Origin: Streptomyces sp. GC420
GTDB lineage: Bacteria > Actinomycetota > Actinomycetes > Streptomycetales > Streptomycetaceae
Direction: 5' to 3'
DNA length: 57,082 nucleotides
Assembly: GCF_009916105.1 (NCBI RefSeq)
Contig: NZ_JAAAXQ010000005.1
Coordinates: forward strand, 1 to 57,082
Below the pieces are notes generated by a model. That model was not told the origin of the DNA, searched no databases, and saw nothing but the letters and a program-made list of their open reading frames with translations. Position 1 is the stretch's first letter. Every line of letters begins with the position of its first letter. A program made the position numbers and the translations under genes. Shown here piece after piece: positions 34,093 to 42,535 of this stretch.

Positions 34093-35577
34093 TCACCGGC
34101 CGGCGGACTGCGGGACGCGGCCGGTGCCGAACCAGCGCTCGAGGGCCTGGGTGAGGTCGTCGGTGCTGCCGGGGGAGGTCCAGGCGACGTAGCCGTCGGG
34201 GCGGACGAGGACCGCGTCGAGTGCGGGGTCGTGGCCGGTGGTCCAGGTTGCGGTGATGACGTCGATCCGGTCGGTGTGGTGCCGGGCGGGGTGTCCGGTG
34301 GCGTCGCCGGTGGTGATGAGCAGGCCGTGTCCGGTGTGCAGGAGGTCGGCGACGCGGGTGCGGGTGCCGTCGGGCAGGGTGAGTCCGCGCTCGGGCGGCA
34401 TGCGCCGGCCGAGCAGCGGGTGGTCGCCCTTGCCCAGGTCGTAGCGGACACCGAGGCCGCTGACGATCCCGGCCACGTACTCGGCGGTGTCCTTGTGGGC
34501 CAGCAGCTCACCGATGACCTCGCGGACCGGATCCATGGCGTCCTCGCCGAGGTAGAGCTTCGATGCCGCACGGGCGTTGCGGATCAGCTCCCGCCCCACC
34601 GGGTGGCGTTCGGCGTGGTAGGTGTCCAGCAGGCCCTCCGGGGCCCAGCCCCTGACCGCCGCCGCCAGCTTCCAGCCGAGGTTCACCGCGTCCTGCAGTC
34701 CGGCGCTGAGCCCCCACGCGGCCAGCGGCGGGATCTCGTGCGCGGCGTCGCCCGCCAGGAACACCCGGCCGCGCCGGTACTCCCCGGCCAGCGCGGCGGC
34801 GTTGCCGCAGGCCCACACCCACTGGGGTTCCGCGTGGTCGATCGACTCGCCGGTGAGCCGCCGCCACGCGTCGGCGACCTGCGCGAACGTCAGCGCACCC
34901 GGGACCGGGCGGGCGGGCAGGCCCGGGTCGTGGACGACCACGCGCCAGCGGCCCTCGCCCAGCGGGGTGCACACCACCATGCTGCCGCCGGGAAGACGCT
35001 CGCCGATGGGCCGCGGGCGCAGGGTGACACCGGTGATCTCCGCGGTGTACATGCCCCGGGTGGCCTCCTGGCAGGGAGCCGGGATTCCGGCCAGCGCACG
35101 CACCGTGCTGCCCGCGCCGTCGCAGCCGGCCACGTACGCGGCGGTCTCCTCGCCGGGCCCGCCGGGACCGGCGAAGGAGACCACGACGCCCTCCGGGGTC
35201 TCGCGCAGCCCCGTCACCTCGCGGCCGCGGCGCACCGGCACGCCGAGCTCGGCCAGCCAGCCGCTCAGCGCCTCCTCGGTCCTGGCCTGGGACAGGCCCA
35301 GCACCCCGCTGTGGTCCTCGTCGAGCATGCCGAGGTCGAAACGGACACCGCCGAAGTGCCCCATCGGGCCCCACCGGAACCCGCCCAGGCGGGAGAGCAG
35401 CCCGCGCTGGCCCAGTGACTCGGCGGCCCGCCGGTTGAAGCCCAGCGCCCGGGACTCCCCGGTCGCGGCGGGCAGCTTGTCGTAGACGACCACGTCCGCT
35501 CCGCCCAGGCGGAGTTCCCCGGCCAGCATCAGGCCGACCGGCCCCGCACCGACCACAATGACGTCAGTTGTTTTCAT
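34093..35577 (-). CDS. FAD-dependent aromatic monooxygenase (PgaE/MtmOIV-like), copy C
   Basis: 494 residues from ATG 35577 (AGAGGG about 10 bp upstream). DVIVVGAGPVGLMLAGELRLGG, YVAGCDGAGSTVRALAGI and RVFLAGDAAHEIPPLAAWGLSAGLQD mark the FAD sites. It is a paralogue of copy B and the first gene of this reverse operon, reading away from the SDR gene. The shared 286-bp upstream region contains a StrR-type site. Successive ring oxidations by B and C, such as hydroxylation then C-C cleavage or ring contraction support, are plausible in a diazofluorene-type pathway but not provable from sequence. Confidence 0.9.
   Translation of the reverse strand: MKTTDVIVVGAGPVGLMLAGELRLGGADVVVYDKLPAATGESRALGFNRRAAESLGQRGLLSRLGGFRWGPMGHFGGVRFDLGMLDEDHSGVLGLSQARTEEALSGWLAELGVPVRRGREVTGLRETPEGVVVSFAGPGGPGEETAAYVAGCDGAGSTVRALAGIPAPCQEATRGMYTAEITGVTLRPRPIGERLPGGSMVVCTPLGEGRWRVVVHDPGLPARPVPGALTFAQVADAWRRLTGESIDHAEPQWVWACGNAAALAGEYRRGRVFLAGDAAHEIPPLAAWGLSAGLQDAVNLGWKLAAAVRGWAPEGLLDTYHAERHPVGRELIRNARAASKLYLGEDAMDPVREVIGELLAHKDTAEYVAGIVSGLGVRYDLGKGDHPLLGRRMPPERGLTLPDGTRTRVADLLHTGHGLLITTGDATGHPARHHTDRIDVITATWTTGHDPALDAVLVRPDGYVAWTSPGSTDDLTQALERWFGTGRVPQSAGR
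34120..34455. repeat. Direct repeat shared by adjacent monooxygenase genes (second copy)
   Basis: Partner of 32611-32946; 335 of 336 positions are identical. It encodes the C-terminal thioredoxin-like region of copy C. Confidence 0.9.
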
Positions 35578-35679
35578 TTCATAAGGCCCTCTGCGCTGTG
35601 GCAATAGTTGGCCATGGTGAAGCTACTCAGCACGATGTCCGGCCGCAACGAGTTGAAATTCGCGAGCGCCGGGGGAAGC

Positions 35680-35708
35680 GTTCGACCGGTGAATCGGCAT
35701 CCTTGAAC
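35680..35708. promoter_or_regulatory. StrR-type operator between monooxygenase and SDR operons
   Basis: GTTCGACCG-N11-TCCTTGAAC in a 29-bp footprint. The left arm is closer to the published StrR consensus (GTTCGACTG) than the other sites here; the right arm keeps TTGAAC. It is 103 bp upstream of copy C and 156 bp upstream of the SDR. Confidence 0.5.
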
Positions 35709-35863
35709 GCGGCAGTGAACACTTGAACGCGCAGTCCGCACCGCAGCAATATCGGAGGTGCCTTCGGGTTTCGCTTCTCCCCGAGGTGAATGCGCGCACA
35801 ATCAGCCCCAGGAAAATCGGCGCGCCCGAAAAGCGGAACCCCCCATCACGAAGGGAAGCAGAC

Positions 35864-36592
35864 GTGACGGTCGAGAGGATCGCGCTCATCACGGGTGCCA
35901 ACAAGGGCATCGGTCTCGCCACCGCGCGGCAACTCGGTGAGCGCGGGATCACCGTCATCGTCGGCGCGCGGGACGAGGTGCTCGGCAAGCAGGCCGCCGA
36001 CGCGCTGGCCGCCGACGGCATCGCCGCGACGCCGCTCCGGCTCGACGTGACGGACCCGGCTTCCGTGGCCGGGGCCGCCCGCGAGATCGAACGGCGGCAC
36101 GGACGCCTGGACATCCTGGTGAACAACGCCGGCACCGCGGGCGGCTTCACCGGCACGCCCGGCGAGGCGACCGCCGCCGACCTGCGGGAGGTCTACGAGA
36201 CCAACGTCTTCGGCACGGTCACCGTGACCCGCGCGATGCTGCCGCTGCTGCGCCGCTCCCCGGCCGGCCGCGTCGTCAACCTGTCCAGCCACGCCGGGTC
36301 GCTGACCCTGAACTCGGATCCGGGCTCCCCGCTGGCGGGCGTCAACATGATCGCCTACCAGTCCTCCAAGACCGCGCTGAACGCGGTCACGGTCGCGTAC
36401 GCGAAAGAGCTGCGCGGGACCCCGGTCAAGGTCAACGCCGCCCTCCCCGGGGTGGTGGCCACGGACATCAACCACCACCGCGGGCACCGGACCCCCGCCG
36501 AAGGGGCCGCGATCGTGGTCCGGCTCGCCCTGCTGGACGAGTCCGGCCCGTCCGGCGCGTGCCTGGCGGACGAGGGCCCCGTCCCGTGGTAG
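35864..36592 (+). CDS. Short-chain dehydrogenase/reductase
   Basis: 242 residues from GTG 35864 with AAGGGAAG upstream. It is a classical SDR: NAD(P) motif TGANKGIG near residue 11, NNAG in LVNNAGTAGG near 87, catalytic Ser in VNLSSHAGS and YxxxK in YQSSKTALN. The arrangement is close to carbonyl-reductase-like SDRs that reduce keto groups in polyketide tailoring. It could also supply the sugar 4-ketoreductase otherwise missing from the window, although those are usually extended SDRs. Confidence 0.88.
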   Translation: MTVERIALITGANKGIGLATARQLGERGITVIVGARDEVLGKQAADALAADGIAATPLRLDVTDPASVAGAAREIERRHGRLDILVNNAGTAGGFTGTPGEATAADLREVYETNVFGTVTVTRAMLPLLRRSPAGRVVNLSSHAGSLTLNSDPGSPLAGVNMIAYQSSKTALNAVTVAYAKELRGTPVKVNAALPGVVATDINHHRGHRTPAEGAAIVVRLALLDESGPSGACLADEGPVPW

Positions 36593-36715
36593 CCGGAACG
36601 CCCCCACGGGGAGGAGGCCGCGCCGCGCGGCCGACCACGCGGCCGCTCGCGGCCGTCACATCCGATCGCACCTGCCGGCCGGGACCCCGGCCGGCAAGAG
36701 ACATGGAGACAGACA

Positions 36716-37594
36716 GTGGCGCTTGAAGGAACGATCCTGGTGCTGGGCGGGACCGGCCGGCAGGGCGGGGCGGTGGCCCGCGAACTGCTGCGGCGCGGGC
36801 ACACCGTGCACGCCCTGGTCCGCGACCCGGCCAAGGCCGAGGCGAGGGCGCTGAAGGAGGCGGGCGCGGTCCTCGTCCGCGGTGACATGGACGACGCGGC
36901 GTCGCTGGCGGCGGCGATGAAGGACGTGCACGGGGTGTTCAGCGTCCAGACCTTCCGCGGACCCGGCGGGGTCGAGGCCGAGGAGCGGCAGGGCAGGGCG
37001 GTGGCCGACGCCGCGGTCCGGGCCGGGGTGAGGCACTTCGTCTACAGCTCGGTCGGCGGCGCGGACCGGGACACCCGGGTCCCGCACTTCGAGAGCAAGC
37101 TCAGGATCGAGCGGTACCTGCGGACACTCGACCTGCCGACGACGGTGCTGCGGCCGGTCATGTTCCACGACATCCTCCTCGACATCGCCCCGCGCCCGGT
37201 GCAGGGCGAACTCGTCCTGGCCATGTGGCTGGACCCCAAGACCCCGGTGCAGCTCATCGCGACCAGCGACATCGGAGTGTTCTCCGCGGACGCCTTCGAG
37301 AACCCGGACGCCTGGCTCGGCCGGGTGGTCGAGATCGCCGGTGACGCGCTGACCGGACCGCAGATGGCCGCGGCGTTCGAGGCCGCCTCCGGCGTCCCGA
37401 CCCGCTTCCGGCAGCTGCCCATCGAGCCGCTGCGCGCCGCCCGCCCCGACCTCGCCAACATGTTCGACTGGTTCGAACGAGACGGTTACCGCGCCGACCT
37501 GGCCGAACTCCGCCGCAACAGGCCGGGCCTGGTCACCCTGGAGGCCTGGCTGCGCGACAACTGGACCGCCCCCGTGGCCGGGTCGCCGCGCTGA
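36716..37594 (+). CDS. NmrA-family NAD(P)-binding protein
   Basis: 292 residues from GTG 36716 with GGAG upstream. The Rossmann start is ILVLGGTGRQGGAVARELLRRGHTVHALVRD, with HFVYSSVGGADRDT and HFESKLRIERYL as in NmrA/HSCARG proteins, and no YxxxK catalytic set. It follows the SDR in the same direction. NmrA proteins can be redox sensors or reductases; one in the actinorhodin cluster (ActVA-ORF4) is implicated in dimerising the polyketide. A coupling role here would fit a lomaiviticin-like dimer, but that is speculation. Confidence 0.82.
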   Translation: MALEGTILVLGGTGRQGGAVARELLRRGHTVHALVRDPAKAEARALKEAGAVLVRGDMDDAASLAAAMKDVHGVFSVQTFRGPGGVEAEERQGRAVADAAVRAGVRHFVYSSVGGADRDTRVPHFESKLRIERYLRTLDLPTTVLRPVMFHDILLDIAPRPVQGELVLAMWLDPKTPVQLIATSDIGVFSADAFENPDAWLGRVVEIAGDALTGPQMAAAFEAASGVPTRFRQLPIEPLRAARPDLANMFDWFERDGYRADLAELRRNRPGLVTLEAWLRDNWTAPVAGSPR

Positions 37595-37603
37595 CCGCGG
37601 ATC

Positions 37604-38221
37604 TCAGGTGAAGACCGGCCCCTGGACGCGGGTGCGCTTGAGCTCGAAGAACCCGTCGGTCCCCGCCACGGCGAGCACACCGTCCCAGAGCCTCGTCGCG
37701 GCCTCGCCGCGCGGGGCCGGGGTGACCACCGGGCCGAAGAACGCCACGTCCCCCACGGCGACGACAGGCGTTCCCACGTCGGTGCCGACGCGGCCGATGC
37801 CCTCGTGGTGCGAGGCGCGCACCGCGCCGTCGTACGCGTCGGACCCGGCAGCCTCGGCAAGGCGGGGATCGAGGCCCGCGGCGGCCAGGGCCGCCGCGTA
37901 GGTGGACCGCTCCTTGGGCGCCTTCTCGAGGTGGAACCGGGTACCGAGCTCCGTGTACAGCCGCCCCAGCACCTGCCGGCCGTACTCCCGCTCGGCGGCG
38001 GCGCAGACCCGCACCGGCTCCAGCCGCACCGCCAGGTCCCGGTGCCAGCGCTCGGGCAGGCCGGCGCGCCCCTCGTTGAGCACGGTCAGGCTCATCAGGT
38101 GCCAGCGCAGTTCGAGGGGCCGTTGCCGTGCGACCTCCAGGATCCAGCGGGAGGTCAGCCACGCCCAGGGGCAGGTCGGGTCGAACCAGAAATCCACCGG
38201 GGTCGGGGTACCGTGCCGCAC
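37604..38221 (-). CDS. DsbA/FrnE-family protein, Rv2466c-like, with CxxA active site
   Basis: 205 residues from GTG 38221 with GAGGAGG upstream. The opening VDFWFDPTCPWAWLTSRWILEVA and the segments SHHEGIGRVGTDVGTPVVAVGDVAFFGPV and ELKRTR match Rv2466c-like mycothiol-dependent reductases along their whole length. The active site is CPWA: the resolving Cys of CPWC is Ala. A monothiol active site points to mycothiol adduct chemistry rather than disulfide exchange. In a pathway making a thiol-reactive quinone or diazo compound it could reduce, detoxify or activate an intermediate. Confidence 0.85.
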   Translation of the reverse strand: MRHGTPTPVDFWFDPTCPWAWLTSRWILEVARQRPLELRWHLMSLTVLNEGRAGLPERWHRDLAVRLEPVRVCAAAEREYGRQVLGRLYTELGTRFHLEKAPKERSTYAAALAAAGLDPRLAEAAGSDAYDGAVRASHHEGIGRVGTDVGTPVVAVGDVAFFGPVVTPAPRGEAATRLWDGVLAVAGTDGFFELKRTRVQGPVFT

Positions 38222-38356
38222 CGGGGCCTCCTCGATGTGTCCGTGGGATCGCGATCAGCGCTGTCCGCCGGATCACCCCGGTATTTCGGGGTCCGGAGCC
38301 GGAACAATGTGACAAGGAGAGCCGGATTACCGGTGGAGCAGCGCTCGAATTGGCCT

Positions 38357-38385
38357 GTTCAACCGCTCAAATTCCCCGGTTGAAC
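38357..38385. promoter_or_regulatory. StrR-type operator upstream of the methyltransferase-like operon
   Basis: GTTCAACCG-N11-CGGTTGAAC with both 9-bp arms perfect, in a 29-bp footprint. It lies 98 bp before the methyltransferase-like start at 38484 and 135 bp before the divergent DsbA-like gene. Confidence 0.75.
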
Positions 38386-38483
38386 GTTCGGCGGGCAATT
38401 GCGTCAATACCTGGGTTGCGGGTTCGAGAAGCGCCTGCCTATCGTCTGCAATCCACGAAAAGAGGCACTCTGAAAGGAACGGC

Positions 38484-39512
38484 ATGCCCGTGCTGCCCGA
38501 GGTTCGTGACCAGTCCGACTCGTACGCGCTGCTCCATCTCATTCAGGGTGCTGTGATCACCCAGGCGATTTCCGTCGCGGCCAGGCTCGGCATCGCGGAC
38601 GTCCTCGCCGCCGGCCCGCTGCCCGTCGAGGACATCGCCAAGAGGGTCGGATCCGACCCCGGGGCGACCCACCGGCTCCTGCGCACGCTCTCCGGCCACG
38701 GGGTGTTCGAGGTCCGCCCGGACGGCCGGGTCGGGCACACGCCGCTGTCCGACAAGCTCCGTGAGGACGTACCGGACTCGATGCGCGGCTTCGCCCTGCT
38801 GATGAACCACCCCGTGCTGTGGGAGGAGTGGGGGCATCTGTTCAGCACCGTGGAGACCGGCGAGCCCAACCTGCCGAAGCTCCGCGGCATGGGCGCGCTG
38901 GACTTCTTCCACGCGAACCCCGGCTACGCGAGCGTGTTCTTCAGGGCGTTCGGCGAACTCTCGGCGTCGGAGACCGACCCGATCCTGGCCGCCTACGACT
39001 TCTCCCGCTTCGGCACGGTCGTGGACGTCATCGCCGGCCGCGGCAACCTCCTGGCCGGCATCCTCGAGCAGGCGCCCGCGGTCAAGGGCGTGCTGTACGA
39101 CTCCGAGGTCGCGACCGTGGACTCGCCCGCGCTCTTCGAGGCGGCCGGAGTGGCGGACCGGCTCACGATCGAGCACGGCGGCTACCTCGACAAGCTGCCG
39201 GCGGGCGGGGACGCCTACCTGTTCAAGCACATCATCCACGACTTCTCCGAGGCCGACGCCGTCACGGCCCTGCGCAACGCGCGCGAGGCGATCGCCCCCG
39301 GCGGCAAGCTGCTCGTCATCGAGTACGTGATCCCGGAGAACAACGAGAAGCACCTCGGCCACACCATCGACCTCTGGCTGATGCTGATGCTCGGCGCCCG
39401 GGAGCGCACGCTCGCCGAGTACACCGAACTGTTCGCCAAGGCCGGCTTCGAGCTCACCAGGGCCGTCCCCACCAGCGCGCCGATCTCGGTCATCGAGGCG
39501 ATCCCGGTCTGA
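38484..39512 (+). CDS. O-methyltransferase-fold protein with degenerate SAM motif
   Basis: 342 residues, ATG 38484 with GAAAGGAA upstream. A dimerisation domain (1-100: AISVAARLGIADVLAAGPLPVEDIAKRVG, THRLLRTLSGHGVFE) is followed by a class I methyltransferase domain as in plant-type O-methyltransferases (PF00891). Motif I, normally DxGGGxG, is DVIAGRG (181-187), and the acidic end of the next strand reads LYDSE. The catalytic-His region FKHIIHDFSEADAV is kept. A methyltransferase homologue in kinamycin biosynthesis (AlpH) is reported to join glutamylhydrazine to the polyketide without using SAM. This protein could do likewise; ordinary O-methylation is the alternative. Confidence 0.82.
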   Translation: MPVLPEVRDQSDSYALLHLIQGAVITQAISVAARLGIADVLAAGPLPVEDIAKRVGSDPGATHRLLRTLSGHGVFEVRPDGRVGHTPLSDKLREDVPDSMRGFALLMNHPVLWEEWGHLFSTVETGEPNLPKLRGMGALDFFHANPGYASVFFRAFGELSASETDPILAAYDFSRFGTVVDVIAGRGNLLAGILEQAPAVKGVLYDSEVATVDSPALFEAAGVADRLTIEHGGYLDKLPAGGDAYLFKHIIHDFSEADAVTALRNAREAIAPGGKLLVIEYVIPENNEKHLGHTIDLWLMLMLGARERTLAEYTELFAKAGFELTRAVPTSAPISVIEAIPV

Positions 39513-39665
39513 CACCCGGCGGGCGAAGCCGGCGCGGCGCCCCCGCCACAGGACGGCCCGCCGCCCGCCCGCGGCCGCGGTGGACCGCGCGAGTCCGCCA
39601 CAGGCAATCGGCACAGCACATTCCCCCGGTGATTCACACACGCTCATCGCACAGGAGAAGACCCG

Positions 39666-40103
39666 ATGATTCCACGGATGGACAACCCTTCCCTGGTCGT
39701 TCCCGGCGCCCTGCAGCCCCTGCTCGACCTGACCGAGGTCATCGGCAAGGTCGGCGTGCCGCAGACGACCCTCGACCTCGTCCGGCTGCGCGTCAGCGAG
39801 ATCAACGGCCGTGCCTACACGTTCCCGGAGGAGACGGGGAAGGCGGACGAGCGCCTCCCGCTGGTGGCCGCCTGGCGGACCGAGTCCTGCTTCGACGGGG
39901 CCGAGCGCTCCGCGCTGGAGATGGCCGAGGCCATCACCTTGATGACCGACCCGCAGGACATGGCGCCGGACGAGATCTGGGAGAAGGCCGCCCAGTACTA
40001 CAACGACGAGCAGCTCGGCGCCCTCGTCATGCACATCGGCCTGGTCAACTTCTGGAACCGGGTGAACGTCGCCACCCGCCAGGAACCCGCGGCCTGGCGC
40101 TGA
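39666..40103 (+). CDS. AhpD/carboxymuconolactone-decarboxylase-fold protein lacking the CxxC (copy 2)
   Basis: 145 residues, ATG with CAGGAGAAG upstream. It is a paralogue of 13819-14325: shared NPSLVVP start, VRLRVSEINGRAY in place of the CxxC site, WRTESCFDGAERSALEMAEA and the end HIGLVNFWNRVNVATRQEP. The redox Cys pair and following His are replaced (RAYTFPE), as in copy 1. It is shorter at the C terminus. It lies 16 bp before the sulfotransferase, within the StrR-controlled operon that starts with the methyltransferase-like gene. It probably acts on a pathway intermediate as a non-redox enzyme. Confidence 0.75.
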   Translation: MIPRMDNPSLVVPGALQPLLDLTEVIGKVGVPQTTLDLVRLRVSEINGRAYTFPEETGKADERLPLVAAWRTESCFDGAERSALEMAEAITLMTDPQDMAPDEIWEKAAQYYNDEQLGALVMHIGLVNFWNRVNVATRQEPAAWR

Positions 40104-40119
40104 GGAAGGGGACGGCACC

Positions 40120-40782
40120 GTGCTGAAACTCATCAACGCCGGCCTGGGCAGGACCGGCACGACATCCCTGAAGGTGGCCCTGGACCGGCTCGGTCTCGGC
40201 CCCTCCTTCCACATGTTCGACATCGTGGGCGACGCCAAGCGGCTCGAGCAGTGGGAGAAGATCGTCTGCGACGGACAGCGCCCCGACTGGGCGGCGGTGT
40301 TCGACGGTTACCGCTCCGCGGTGGACGGCCCCTGCGCCGTCCACTACCGGCGGATCAGCGAGGCGTTCCCCGAGGCCAGGGTGATCCTCACGGTCCGCGA
40401 CGCCGAGAGCTGGTACCGGAGCACCCACGACACGCTGTACCAGTTCGCCCTCCGCAGCATGCAGAACCCGCCGGAGCCCGGATCCCCGCAGGCCCGGCTG
40501 TTCCGCATCACCAGCACCATGGTCTGGGACGGCCTGTTCGGCGGCCGGTTCTCCGACAAGGACCACGCCATCGAGGTCTACCACCGGCACAACGAGGAGG
40601 TCGTGCGCGCCATGGGCGCGGACAACGTCCTCGTCTACGACGTGGAGCAGGGATGGGAGCCGCTGTGCGCCTTCCTCGGCGCCGACGTCCCCCGGGAGGA
40701 GTTCCCGCACGCCAACGACAGCGCGTCCATGCGCCGGCGGATCGCCCGTGCGGCCGGAGCCGGGCCGGTCTCCACCGGCTGA
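40120..40782 (+). CDS. PAPS-dependent sulfotransferase family protein
   Basis: 220 residues from GTG 40120 with GAGGAAGGGGACGG upstream. The PAPS 5'-phosphosulfate loop is LINAGLGRTGTTSLKVALDRLG (residues 4-25), and the 3'-phosphate region is FPEARVILTVRDAESWYRST near 85-104, the pattern of Sulfotransfer_4-type enzymes. It would transfer sulfate to a hydroxyl of the polyketide or sugar. The window also carries cysN-cysD-cysC (51275-54134), which make PAPS, supporting real sulfation. It is operonic with the AhpD-like gene upstream and the epimerase 18 bp downstream. Confidence 0.82.
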   Translation: MLKLINAGLGRTGTTSLKVALDRLGLGPSFHMFDIVGDAKRLEQWEKIVCDGQRPDWAAVFDGYRSAVDGPCAVHYRRISEAFPEARVILTVRDAESWYRSTHDTLYQFALRSMQNPPEPGSPQARLFRITSTMVWDGLFGGRFSDKDHAIEVYHRHNEEVVRAMGADNVLVYDVEQGWEPLCAFLGADVPREEFPHANDSASMRRRIARAAGAGPVSTG

Positions 40783-40800
40783 GACAACGAGGAGCATTCG

Positions 40801-41427
40801 GTGCTGATCTCGGAAATGACGATCCCCGGCGCGTACCGCGTCGAACCCGAGCCCCTGAGCGACCGCCGGGGGTATTTCTTCGAATCGGTGAAGGCCAGCG
40901 CCCTGCTGGCCGACAGCGGCTGGGACTTCACGGTCCGCCAGGTCAACTTCTCGGTGTCCAGGCGGAACACCCTCCGGGGCATTCACGGCACCAAGGTGCC
41001 GCCCGGGCAGGCGAAGTTCGTCACGTGCGTGCGGGGCAGCGCGCTCGACGTCGCCGTCGACATCCGTGTGGGCTCGCCGACGTTCGGCCACTACGACGTC
41101 ACCTACCAGAGCCCGGAGACGGGGACGGCCGTCTACCTGCCCGACGGGGTCGGCCATGCGTTCCTCGCCCTGACGGACGACACGTGCATGAGCTACCTCT
41201 GCTCCCAGGAGTACGTGCCGGGAACCATGATCGATGTCGACGCTCTCGACCCGGACCTCGCACTGCCGTGGGGGCTGGAGGAACCGCCGATCCGCTCGGA
41301 CAAGGACGCCGCGGCCCCCACCCTGGCCGAGGCGGCGGCCGCCGGCCTCCTGCCCACCTACGGCCAGTGCCCGCCGCGCCGGCTCCCCGTGCTGCTGAAC
41401 GGTCCGGCCGGGCGTCGCGGCGGATGA
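40801..41427 (+). CDS. dTDP-4-keto-6-deoxyhexose 3,5- (or 5-) epimerase
   Basis: 208 residues from GTG 40801 with GAGGAG upstream. The RmlC cupin fold is evident: DRRGYFFESVK, NTLRGIHGTKVPPGQAKFVTCVRG (catalytic His in RGIHG near 59), VAVDIRVGSPTFGHY and VYLPDGVGHAFLAL (the Tyr position of the family). It inverts C3 and/or C5 of a dTDP-4-keto sugar, so the pathway probably yields an L-configured deoxysugar. With the 2,3-dehydratase, C3 is already deoxygenated at C2, and 5-epimerisation is the relevant step. Confidence 0.9.
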   Translation: MLISEMTIPGAYRVEPEPLSDRRGYFFESVKASALLADSGWDFTVRQVNFSVSRRNTLRGIHGTKVPPGQAKFVTCVRGSALDVAVDIRVGSPTFGHYDVTYQSPETGTAVYLPDGVGHAFLALTDDTCMSYLCSQEYVPGTMIDVDALDPDLALPWGLEEPPIRSDKDAAAPTLAEAAAAGLLPTYGQCPPRRLPVLLNGPAGRRGG

Positions 41428-41449
41428 CCGCGGCCCGGGTCCCGCCGGC

Positions 41450-41501
41450 GCGGGAACGGCGGCAGCCGGCGTCCCAGGACGCCGACCGCCGCCGTTCCCG
41501 C
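41450..41501. terminator. Nested hairpin terminator between convergent sugar genes
   Basis: Outer 14-bp stem GCGGGAACGGCGGC with its complement, enclosing an inner hairpin GGCGTCC-CA-GGACGCC, between stops at 41427 and 41522. Confidence 0.75.
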
Positions 41502-41521
41502 AGCGCCTCAGCCGCTCCCGC

Positions 41522-42535
41522 TCACCGCGTCCCCCCGCCCAGGGCGTGCGCGCGGATCCGGGCCATCAGCCCGGCCTGCCGCACCAGTTCGCGGTGGTGC
41601 GCCGCCCGCGCCGCCGGATCGCGCACGGCGTCGTGGAACGCGGTGAACACACCGAGGAACTGGTCCGACGCCGGGGCGAGGATCCGGGTCTCCCGGTCCT
41701 TCTGCTGCAGGCGCAGTACCGGACGGGCACTGCGCGAGGGCGTGAACGCCCATTCCAGGACCAGGCGCCCCTCGCTGCCCCAGAGGTCGTAGGTCGACCG
41801 GTAGCCGTGGGACAGGCCGAAGGAGCAGTTCGCGGTGACACCGTCGTCGTCGCACAGCAGCGCCACCCCGGAGACGTCCACACCCAGTTCCGGATCGGAC
41901 TTCAGCCCGGCTCCCAGCACCCGCGGCGACGACGCGAGATACTCCTGGGCCGCGCGCACCGGATAGCAGCCGACCTCCCACAGCGCCCCGCCGCCGAGGT
42001 CCGCCTGGTACTTGATCCCGCGCGGGTCGGTCGGCGGAATCCCGAACACGCCGTTGTAGGAACGCAAGTGCCCGATCGCTCCGCCGGTCACGAGGGACCG
42101 CGCCAGGTCGTGCTGGGGGTGCCGGAGGAACGCGAAGTTCTCCATGACGAGCAGTCCGCGCTCCTCGGCGAGCGTGACGAGTGCCCGGGCGGTCTCCTCG
42201 CCGGGCACCGCGGGCTTCTCGATCAGGACGTGCTTTCCCGCCTCCAGCGCCCGGCGTGCCCACAGGGCGTGCTCACTGTTCGGCAGCGGGATGTAGACCG
42301 CGTCGATGCCGGGCAGCTCGAGGAGCCGCTCGTAACCCGCGACGGCCGCGCAGCCATGAGCGGCCGCGACGCCCTCGGCCTTCTCCCGGGAGCGGCTCGC
42401 GACCGCCATCAGCCGGAACGGCGACTCCCGGATCGCCGGGAGGGCCCGCCGTACGGCGATGTCGGCGCACCCGATGATGCCGATACCGGCCCTTCGCTCG
42501 GATTCGGGAACGGGCGTCAGATCTTCGATTCTCAC
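41522..42535 (-). CDS. NDP-hexose 3-ketoreductase (Gfo/Idh/MocA family)
   Basis: 337 residues from GTG 42535 with AGGTGGA 5 bp upstream. Rossmann start IGIIGCADIAVRRALPAIRES, YIPLPNSEHALWARRALEAGKHVLIEKPAV (the catalytic-Lys EKP motif near 112) and GGGALWEVGCYPV. Family members SpnN, OleW and KijD10 reduce the C3 ketone formed after 2,3-dehydration, completing C2 deoxygenation, which fits the 2,3-dehydratase at 14454. It is transcribed away from rmlA across a 194-bp divergent region. Confidence 0.88.
   Translation of the reverse strand: MRIEDLTPVPESERRAGIGIIGCADIAVRRALPAIRESPFRLMAVASRSREKAEGVAAAHGCAAVAGYERLLELPGIDAVYIPLPNSEHALWARRALEAGKHVLIEKPAVPGEETARALVTLAEERGLLVMENFAFLRHPQHDLARSLVTGGAIGHLRSYNGVFGIPPTDPRGIKYQADLGGGALWEVGCYPVRAAQEYLASSPRVLGAGLKSDPELGVDVSGVALLCDDDGVTANCSFGLSHGYRSTYDLWGSEGRLVLEWAFTPSRSARPVLRLQQKDRETRILAPASDQFLGVFTAFHDAVRDPAARAAHHRELVRQAGLMARIRAHALGGGTR

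Noticed and set aside
35701-35729. Three TGAAC repeats as a SARP-type heptamer array
   Set aside because: Their spacing is 12 and 8 bp, not 11; the first belongs to the StrR-type site instead.
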